Positions 29,176 through 33,492 of a stretch of DNA of 33,492 nucleotides are shown piece by piece. Below the pieces are notes generated by a model. That model was not told the origin of the DNA and made no database searches. It was given only the letters and a program-made list of their open reading frames with translations. Position 1 is the first letter of the stretch. Each line of letters opens with the position of its first letter. The DNA comes from JBBIQZ01 sp037442065. GTDB taxonomy: Bacteria; Patescibacteriota; CPR2_A; CG2-30-33-46. The DNA is taken from assembly GCA_037442065.1 (NCBI GenBank), contig JBBIQZ010000005.1, positions 1 through 33,492 of the forward strand. The letters are read 5' to 3'. A program made the position numbers and the translations under genes.

Positions 29176-29198
29176 AGAATAAATATTAAGGAGTCAAT

Positions 29199-29654
29199 AT
29201 GATAGAAGTTCCATTAGATAAAATTGTTTCTCAAGAAGAAGCGGCAGCCGATATCAACAAATTTATTGAGAAAGTAACTCAAGAAAAAACTATTTATGTT
29301 TTAACTAGAGACGGCAAACCTCATGCGGCCATCATTGATATTGACTATTTAGAGCATCTTCCGGAATTAAAAAATGCGGGCGAAACTAAACCCTTAGAAG
29401 AAATTGGCAAAGAAGAAACATTAAAAGAAGAGATTCCAATGGGTGGATTTTCGGAAAATATTAAGCCTGTTTCTCCGGAAGCCCAAGAAGTTCCGCCGGT
29501 CTCATCGTCTGAGATAAAGCCAGATGGAGAAAATTTTCTTGACGAAAATATAGGTCCGTGGAAAGGTAACGATCAAAACAACCAAGAGGCTCCCGAAGAA
29601 GAAATTCCCGGTACCCAAGATAAACCCAACGAACCGCCAGATTTACCTATTTAA
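29199..29654 (+). CDS. Phd/YefM-like N-terminal domain with acidic, Pro-rich tail
   Basis: 151 residues. Residues 1-55 have the Phd/YefM pattern (IVSQEEAAADINKFIEKV, TIYVLTRDGKPHAAIIDIDYLEHL). From about residue 60 to the end the chain is acidic and rich in Pro, Glu and Asn (PVSPEAQEVPPVSSSE, EEIPGTQDKPNEPPDLPI) and is probably disordered. No toxin gene follows; an intrinsic terminator and then an unrelated methyltransferase do. It has its own near-consensus promoter and a good Shine-Dalgarno sequence. Such a DNA-binding head with a long disordered tail may be a transcription factor or a hub; no function is proven. Confidence 0.75.
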   Translation: MIEVPLDKIVSQEEAAADINKFIEKVTQEKTIYVLTRDGKPHAAIIDIDYLEHLPELKNAGETKPLEEIGKEETLKEEIPMGGFSENIKPVSPEAQEVPPVSSSEIKPDGENFLDENIGPWKGNDQNNQEAPEEEIPGTQDKPNEPPDLPI

Positions 29655-29660
29655 AAGATC

Positions 29661-29703
29661 AAAAGCCACAAGCGAATATTAATATAGCAGGTGGCTTTTT
29701 AAT
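29661..29703 (+). terminator. Intrinsic terminator
   Basis: AAAAGCCAC (29661-29669) pairs with GTGGCTTTT (29691-29699), followed by further T and AA/T sequence; the loop holds a second small AT hairpin. Confidence 0.75.
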
Positions 29704-29713
29704 TTGGTTATTT

Positions 29714-29719
29714 TATAAT
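29714..29719 (+). promoter_or_regulatory. -10 element giving a leaderless start at 29726
   Basis: Perfect TATAAT, with the ATG of the methyltransferase gene 7 bases after it, at the expected transcription start. No Shine-Dalgarno sequence and no clear -35. Confidence 0.4.
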
Positions 29720-29725
29720 AAGTTT

Positions 29726-30235
29726 ATGTATTATATATTCTTGGCAATAACACTGCCTTTTGTAGCAGTTTTTACTTTAATTGCCGGCATTAACGGAGCA
29801 GCCAGTATTCCTTCGCCTAAAAAAGCTGTACAGGAAATGGTTAATTTAGCAAAAGTTAAAAAAGGCGGTATTTATTATGACTTAGGTGCTGGTGGCGGAA
29901 GAATTTTAAAAGAAATTGCCATAAAGGGCGGAATGGCTGTTGGTTTTGAACTGGCTCCTTTAACTTTTCTTTTAGCAAGATTTTTTTTAATTCTTAAGCC
30001 CCAAAAAAGAGTAAGAATATTTTGGGATAATTTTTACAAACAAGACCTTAAAAATGCTGATGGCGTTTTTTGTTTTTTATCACCTCGAGCAATGGGTTTA
30101 TTAGAACCGAAATTCAAAAAAGAATTAAAACCCAGGGTAAATGTTATAAGTTATGCATTTAAACTTCCAAATAAAAAAGCTGAAAAAATAGTTAGAATAA
30201 AAAATTATGCCCCCATCTATGTTTACAAATTTTAA
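29726..30235 (+). CDS. Membrane-anchored class I methyltransferase-like protein
   Basis: 169 residues. An N-terminal membrane helix (YYIFLAITLPFVAVFTLIAG) is followed by a compact Rossmann domain: IPSPKKAVQEMVNLA (substrate-side helix), motif I IYYDLGAGGGRILKEIA for S-adenosylmethionine, and the acidic strand-2 end VGFELAPLTFLLA. The later strands carry DGVFCFLSP where classical enzymes have motif IV. The total size is small, so it is a minimal methyltransferase with no obvious substrate-binding domain. It lies directly upstream of glycosyltransferases, suggesting action on a lipid or glycan at the membrane; this is inference. Its last 30 bases run close to the next gene. Confidence 0.75.
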   Translation: MYYIFLAITLPFVAVFTLIAGINGAASIPSPKKAVQEMVNLAKVKKGGIYYDLGAGGGRILKEIAIKGGMAVGFELAPLTFLLARFFLILKPQKRVRIFWDNFYKQDLKNADGVFCFLSPRAMGLLEPKFKKELKPRVNVISYAFKLPNKKAEKIVRIKNYAPIYVYKF

Positions 30236-30260
30236 GTTAAAAACGGCCAAAAAGACAAAA

Positions 30261-30980
30261 ATGGATATGAAAATAGCGTCTTTAAAGATTTCTGTTGTAA
30301 TTCCAGCCTACAATGAGGAAAAGTACATTAAATCTACTTTAGATTCGCTTAAAAACCAGACTCTAAAACCCTTTGAAATTATTGTGGTTGATAACAACTC
30401 AACCGATAAGACAAAAGAAATTGCCGAGTCTTTTAAAACCACCGTCATACATGAAAGAAAACAAGGTTATGTTTATACTTTAAATACCGGAATGATGAAA
30501 GCAAGCGGCGATATCATTGCAGTAACTGACGCCGATACAATCTTGGATAAAAATTGGCTTTGGGCAATAAGCGATGGTTTGAAAGAAAAAGATACAGTTG
30601 GGATAACAGGCGTTGTAATACCTGTTACTAAACATAAAATCAGTTCTTTCTTGGGCAGGATCTTTTATAGCCTGTTTTTACGAATTAATTTTATGTTAGG
30701 AAAGCCTCATTTAACCGGTTTTAACTTTGCAGTAAAAAGAGAGGCCTTTAGGGAAATAGGCGGTCTGGACCTAAAATATGAAATGAGTCCTGATATAAAA
30801 CTGGGTCTTTCTTTAAAAAGGGTAGGCAGGGTAATGTTTTTTAAAAAAATGATTGTTTATGGTTCGATGCGCCGTTTTGAGAAAAAGCCTTTTTCAGCAT
30901 TTTTGCAATACGCTTCAAGTTATTTTAGGACAGTTTGGCTTAAAAAAGTGCCAAAAGTTAAACAAGATGTAATTAGATAA
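30261..30980 (+). CDS. Family 2 glycosyltransferase, copy 1
   Basis: 239 residues, GT-A fold. Motifs: ISVVIPAYNEEKYIKSTLDSL, EIIVVDNNSTDKTKEIA, nucleotide-sugar/metal site AVTDADTILDKNW, and acceptor-side GGLDLKYEMSPDIKLGLSL. Family members transfer sugars to lipids or glycans. The frame is open back to 30207, but that overlaps the methyltransferase gene; ATG 30261 gives the normal short N-terminus. It is a tandem paralogue of the next gene, sharing long stretches such as KPFEIIVVDN. The stop overlaps the next start (TAATG). Confidence 0.88.
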   Translation: MDMKIASLKISVVIPAYNEEKYIKSTLDSLKNQTLKPFEIIVVDNNSTDKTKEIAESFKTTVIHERKQGYVYTLNTGMMKASGDIIAVTDADTILDKNWLWAISDGLKEKDTVGITGVVIPVTKHKISSFLGRIFYSLFLRINFMLGKPHLTGFNFAVKREAFREIGGLDLKYEMSPDIKLGLSLKRVGRVMFFKKMIVYGSMRRFEKKPFSAFLQYASSYFRTVWLKKVPKVKQDVIR

Positions 30981-31681
30981 TGAAAATCTCAGTTGTTATA
31001 CCAGCTTATAATGAAGAAAATTATTTAAAGAGCACTTTAGAATCGCTTAAAAAGCAAGCCTTAAAACCTTTTGAAATTATTGTGGTTGATAATGGTTCTA
31101 CTGATAAAACAGGAGAAGTTGCTAAGTCTTTAGGTGTCAAAGTAATTTTAGAAAAAAAGAAAGGAATTGGTTTTGCTAGAAAGATCGGATTTGAAGAAGC
31201 TTTAGGCGATATTATTGCTACCACCGATGCTGATACGATTCTTCCTAAAGATTGGCTTTTAAAAATCAGCAAGACGTTTAAGAAAAACTCTAATATCATT
31301 GCTGTTGGCGGACCATACAATTTCAACACTAATAAATATAAACTGATTATCAAAATTGTAAGCAAGATTTGGATTTTTGGCGACAGGATTTTAAATTCCG
31401 GCAATAATATCCCCGGAGTAAATATGGCCGTTCTAAAAAAGGCTTATTTTAAAGTTGGCGGATTTAGGGAGATTAATTACTTTGAAGATTTAGATCTTTC
31501 TTTAAGATTAAAAAAAATCGGCAAAGTCGTCTTTTTAAAAGACTTGCTTGTAACCACGTCTTTTAGGAGGTATCAGGAAAAAGGAATTTTTAAGACTATT
31601 ATTCGTTATATGAGTGATTATTTTAGGTTTATTTTTAAAAGATCAGAGATCCATATGGACGATGTGAGGACCAAAAAATGA
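30980..31681 (+). CDS. Family 2 glycosyltransferase, copy 2
   Basis: 233 residues. Motifs: MKISVVIPAYNEENYLKSTL, EIIVVDNGSTDKTGEVA, ATTDADTILPKDW, GGFREINYFEDLDLSLRLK (the ED-acid acceptor motif, which copy 1 has as SPDIKL). The direct start at the first beta strand is typical. The two copies differ in the middle (around PYNFNTNKYKL), which may reflect different acceptors. Overlaps the upstream stop by one base (TAATG) and the downstream start by ATGA, so the three glycosyltransferases are one translational unit. Confidence 0.9.
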   Translation: MKISVVIPAYNEENYLKSTLESLKKQALKPFEIIVVDNGSTDKTGEVAKSLGVKVILEKKKGIGFARKIGFEEALGDIIATTDADTILPKDWLLKISKTFKKNSNIIAVGGPYNFNTNKYKLIIKIVSKIWIFGDRILNSGNNIPGVNMAVLKKAYFKVGGFREINYFEDLDLSLRLKKIGKVVFLKDLLVTTSFRRYQEKGIFKTIIRYMSDYFRFIFKRSEIHMDDVRTKK

Positions 31682-32817
31682 ATTTTCGAAAATTAAAAAT
31701 TGGATTTTTTACCGATACTTATACTCCACAAATAAATGGGGTAGTTACTTCTATAGAAACCTACAAAAAAGCATTGGAAAAATTAGGTCACACCGTTTAT
31801 GTCTTTGCGCCAACTCCAAAACAAAAAAACGATACTAAAAAGATAATTCGTTTTCCTTCGGTAAAGTTTATTTTTCAGCCGGAGATGCGCCTAGCTTTTC
31901 CTTATTCAGTAGAAGCTTTAAAATTTTTAGAAAATATCAATTTAGATGTTATTCATTCTCATGATCCATTTTCGATAGGTCTTTTTGGGATGTGGGCGGC
32001 TAAAAAATATAAGATTCCTTATGCTCATACTTACCATACGCTTTATCCGGAATATGTTCATTACATTTGGGAAAATCGTTTTACTAAGCAGCTAGCAAAA
32101 AATCTTTCCAAAGATTTTTGTAATAACTGCGATTTGATTATTGCTCCTTCTACAAAGATAAAAAATTTCCTTAAACGTTGGGGAGTTTTAAATCCTGTAA
32201 AAGTTCTGCCTTCGGGGGTGGATTTAGGAAAATTGGGCAGTCAAGCCGTTTCTTATTTTAAAAAGAAGCACGGGATTTTACCTCGAGAAAAAGTTTTAAT
32301 ATTTGTAGGCCGTTTGGGAAAGGAAAAAAATATAGAGCTTTTAATTAGAGCGCTAAAAAAAGTTAAAACTCCCGATGTAAAGCTTTTGATTATTGGTGAC
32401 GGTCCTCACAGAATTAAGCTGGAAGAATTAGCAGCAGAAGAAAACTTAAAGAAAAAAGTAATTTTTGCAGGATATCTTTCTAAGAAAGAAGTTTTTAATG
32501 CTTATAAAAGTTCTAAGATTTTTGTATTTTCTTCAAAAACCGAAACCCAAGGGTTGGTGGTGGCTGAAGCAATGGCGTGCGGCCTGCCGGTTGTTGCTGT
32601 TTTTGATTTGGCGATAGCTGACATGGTTAAAAACCAAAAGAATGGCTTTTTAGTAAATTCTGACCCTAAAGAATTTGCCTCAAAAATAGATTTACTTTTA
32701 GGTAATAAAGATATTTATCAAAAAGCGGTAAGAAATTCTTTAATTTTTTCTAAAAATTTTTCTGCCGAAAAACAAGCAAAAAAACTAGAAAAAATATATT
32801 ATAATTTGTTAAAATAA
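31678..32817 (+). CDS. Family 4 (GT-B) glycosyltransferase
   Basis: 379 residues. N-terminal acceptor domain FFTDTYTPQINGVVTSIETY (the GT4 pattern of diacylglycerol glucosyltransferases and mannosyltransferases), DVIHSHDPFSIGLFG and YAHTYHTLYPEYVHYI. C-terminal donor domain LIFVGRLGKEKNIELLIRAL, LLIIGDGPHR, VIFAGYLSKKEV, and the EX7E site TETQGLVVAEAMACGLPVVA. The HTLYPEYVHYI context favours a diacylglycerol glucosyltransferase or alpha-mannosyltransferase; the sugar is not certain. It starts inside ATGA with copy 2 and closes the glycan operon. Confidence 0.92.
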   Translation: MNFRKLKIGFFTDTYTPQINGVVTSIETYKKALEKLGHTVYVFAPTPKQKNDTKKIIRFPSVKFIFQPEMRLAFPYSVEALKFLENINLDVIHSHDPFSIGLFGMWAAKKYKIPYAHTYHTLYPEYVHYIWENRFTKQLAKNLSKDFCNNCDLIIAPSTKIKNFLKRWGVLNPVKVLPSGVDLGKLGSQAVSYFKKKHGILPREKVLIFVGRLGKEKNIELLIRALKKVKTPDVKLLIIGDGPHRIKLEELAAEENLKKKVIFAGYLSKKEVFNAYKSSKIFVFSSKTETQGLVVAEAMACGLPVVAVFDLAIADMVKNQKNGFLVNSDPKEFASKIDLLLGNKDIYQKAVRNSLIFSKNFSAEKQAKKLEKIYYNLLK

Positions 32818-32827
32818 TTTTTACACT

Positions 32828-32836
32828 TGATATAGA
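32828..32836 (+). promoter_or_regulatory. Extended -10 element before tRNA-Val
   Basis: TGATATAGA: TG at 32828-32829 and TATAGA at 32831-32836. The mature tRNA begins at 32841, only about 4 bases after the -10, so the transcript would have no 5' leader; a real start a few bases upstream (TGATAT as -10) is also possible. Confidence 0.3.
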
Positions 32837-32840
32837 TTCT

Positions 32841-32917
32841 GGGCGGTTAGCTCAGCTGGTTAGAGCGTTTGCTTGACGTGCAAAAGGTCACTGGTTCGAG
32901 TCCAGTACCGCCCACCA
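32841..32917 (+). tRNA. tRNA-Val (anticodon GAC), CCA encoded
   Basis: Acceptor GGGCGGT pairs with ACCGCCC; D arm AGCTCAGCTGGTTAGAGC; anticodon stem TTTGC/GCAAA with loop TTGACGT and anticodon GAC; T arm CTGG-TTCGAGT-CCAG; discriminator A and encoded CCA (32915-32917). 77 nucleotides. Confidence 0.96.
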
Positions 32918-32963
32918 TTGGACTCGTTTCGTTAGTCCATGGCTTTCGATCAATAATTTAGAG

Positions 32964-32969
32964 TATAAT
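32964..32969 (+). promoter_or_regulatory. -10 element before the small membrane protein
   Basis: Perfect TATAAT; the leader then contains GAGAGGAG (32977-32984), 5 bases before the ATG at 32990. No clear -35 was found. Confidence 0.4.
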
Positions 32970-32989
32970 AAATTAAGAGAGGAGAAATT

Positions 32990-33187
32990 ATGTTTATCGG
33001 AATTTTGCTTTTGGTAATTGGTGTTGCTTGGTTTTTAAAAGATCTAGGGATTTTACCGGCGGATTTAAATATGTGGCCGATATTTTTTATTGTTTTAGGT
33101 CTTTTTATTTTGGCAATGCGTTTTGGTTTAATAAAAAGAAGGGGCCATTTTTGCCATCACTGGGATTACGACAAAGAAGAAAAATAA
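32990..33187 (+). CDS. Small two-helix membrane protein (LiaF-like TM pair) with His/Cys tail
   Basis: 65 residues. Two membrane helices: FIGILLLVIGVAWFL and MWPIFFIVLGLFILAM, joined by the short loop KDLGILPADLN. This is the pattern of the N-terminal transmembrane pair of LiaF/DUF5668-type proteins. The C-terminal tail KRRGHFCHHWDYDKEEK is rich in His, Cys, Asp and Glu and could bind a metal. Strong Shine-Dalgarno sequence. It is 0 bp from the next gene, so the two are probably co-transcribed. Function unknown. Confidence 0.75.
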   Translation: MFIGILLLVIGVAWFLKDLGILPADLNMWPIFFIVLGLFILAMRFGLIKRRGHFCHHWDYDKEEK

Positions 33188-33492
33188 ATGCCAAAAGAAA
33201 ATTATAAAAATTTTGCCATAAATCTTGCTAAAAAAGCAGGCAAGATAATGCTTGTTAACTTTAAGTTAGGGATGAAAAAAGAATGGAAAAAGGATAAAAC
33301 TCCATTAACGATCGCTGATAAAAAGATTAACGATTTGGTAATTAGGTTAGTCAGAAAAGAATTTTCTAATCATAGTATTCTGGCAGAAGAAGGAAACTTC
33401 ATTATTAAAGGGAGCGAATATTTATGGGTTTGCGATCCAGTTGATGGAACCATACCTTTCTCTCATGGTTTGCCAATCTCAACATTTTCTTT
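33188..33492 (+). CDS. Inositol monophosphatase family protein, 3' truncated by window edge
   Basis: 101 visible codons, open to the end of the window. Family motifs: KDKTPLTIADKKIND (substrate/regulatory loop), SILAEEGN (metal-binding Glu pair) and the IMPase signature WVCDPVDGTIPFSHGLP with its Asp-x-x-Asp-Gly metal site. Members dephosphorylate inositol phosphates, 3'-phosphoadenosine 5'-phosphate (CysQ type) or histidinol phosphate; the visible part does not discriminate. ATG 33188 directly follows the previous stop. Confidence 0.9.
   Translation, partial: MPKENYKNFAINLAKKAGKIMLVNFKLGMKKEWKKDKTPLTIADKKINDLVIRLVRKEFSNHSILAEEGNFIIKGSEYLWVCDPVDGTIPFSHGLPISTFS

Noticed and set aside
30207..30260. 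Earlier start for the first glycosyltransferase
   Set aside because: It would overlap the methyltransferase gene and add a Lys-rich extension not seen in the paralogue.
1..33492. TGA recoded as glycine (as in Gracilibacteria/SR1)
   Set aside because: TGA serves as the natural stop of several genes (for example at 6255-6257 and 31679-31681), with no conserved sequence continuing past it.
1..33492. CRISPR array, transposase, integrase, phage genes or diversity-generating retroelement
   Set aside because: No regularly spaced repeats, no recombinase, reverse transcriptase or phage structural gene was seen. The baseplate-J-like domain at 24564 is in a membrane protein within a cell-envelope operon, not a phage module.

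Overview
The window looks like a chromosome fragment of a Candidate Phyla Radiation (Patescibacteria) bacterium, most likely on the Microgenomates side. The support is circumstantial: AT-rich DNA with poly-A/poly-T-rich coding, the standard code (TGA is a true stop), very tight gene packing with ATGA/TAATG overlaps, an alanyl-tRNA synthetase that stops after its editing domain, a short methionyl-tRNA synthetase, large secreted beta-sandwich proteins of a patescibacterial type, and palindromic or minisatellite-like repeats that have entered housekeeping genes in frame. No 16S rRNA gene is present, so placement below the phylum level is a guess.

Layout. 1-3255: the 3' part of metG, a one-pass membrane protein with a beta domain, and a TatD-family nuclease. 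3257-10671: a surface locus. A strong promoter drives two secreted paralogues that share a 384-bp perfectly identical block, then a membrane-anchored protein resembling the DUF916/WxL-interacting family, then an Ig-like membrane protein. A small secreted protein lies on the minus strand, and a 1074-residue surface protein ends in the same type of C-terminal domain as the two paralogues. 10680-13174: a Phd/YefM-like DNA-binding protein, then iscS and iscU, then a nitroreductase behind a structured leader. 13189-19130: a P-type cation ATPase, a CvpA-CAP fusion, a DUF218 protein, a YjbQ-family protein and an HD phosphohydrolase. 19133-23104: mnmA, a small helical protein with near-consensus expression signals, alaS and a multi-pass membrane protein. 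23162-28845: an FtsA-like protein, a baseplate-J-like envelope protein, ruvX, mltG (frameshifted here) and a LysM/M23 peptidase that appears to start at ATT. 28846-33492: tRNA-Ser(GCT), a Phd-like protein with an acidic tail, a membrane-anchored methyltransferase, three glycosyltransferases, tRNA-Val(GAC), a small membrane protein and the 5' part of an inositol-monophosphatase family gene.

How the genes work together. Much of the window serves the cell envelope: surface proteins, MltG and M23 for peptidoglycan, FtsA-like for division or pilus assembly, and glycosyltransferases for glycolipid or surface glycan. A second theme is sulfur and tRNA: IscS can supply sulfur both to IscU (Fe-S clusters) and to MnmA (tRNA 2-thiouridine), with MetRS, AlaRS and two tRNA genes nearby. 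The two most unusual signals are (a) the surface locus, which looks like a patescibacterial counterpart of WxL or pilin-type surface systems, and (b) a family of small palindromic/repetitive DNA inserts read as protein in tatD and mnmA, including one 18-bp core read in two different frames of the same gene.
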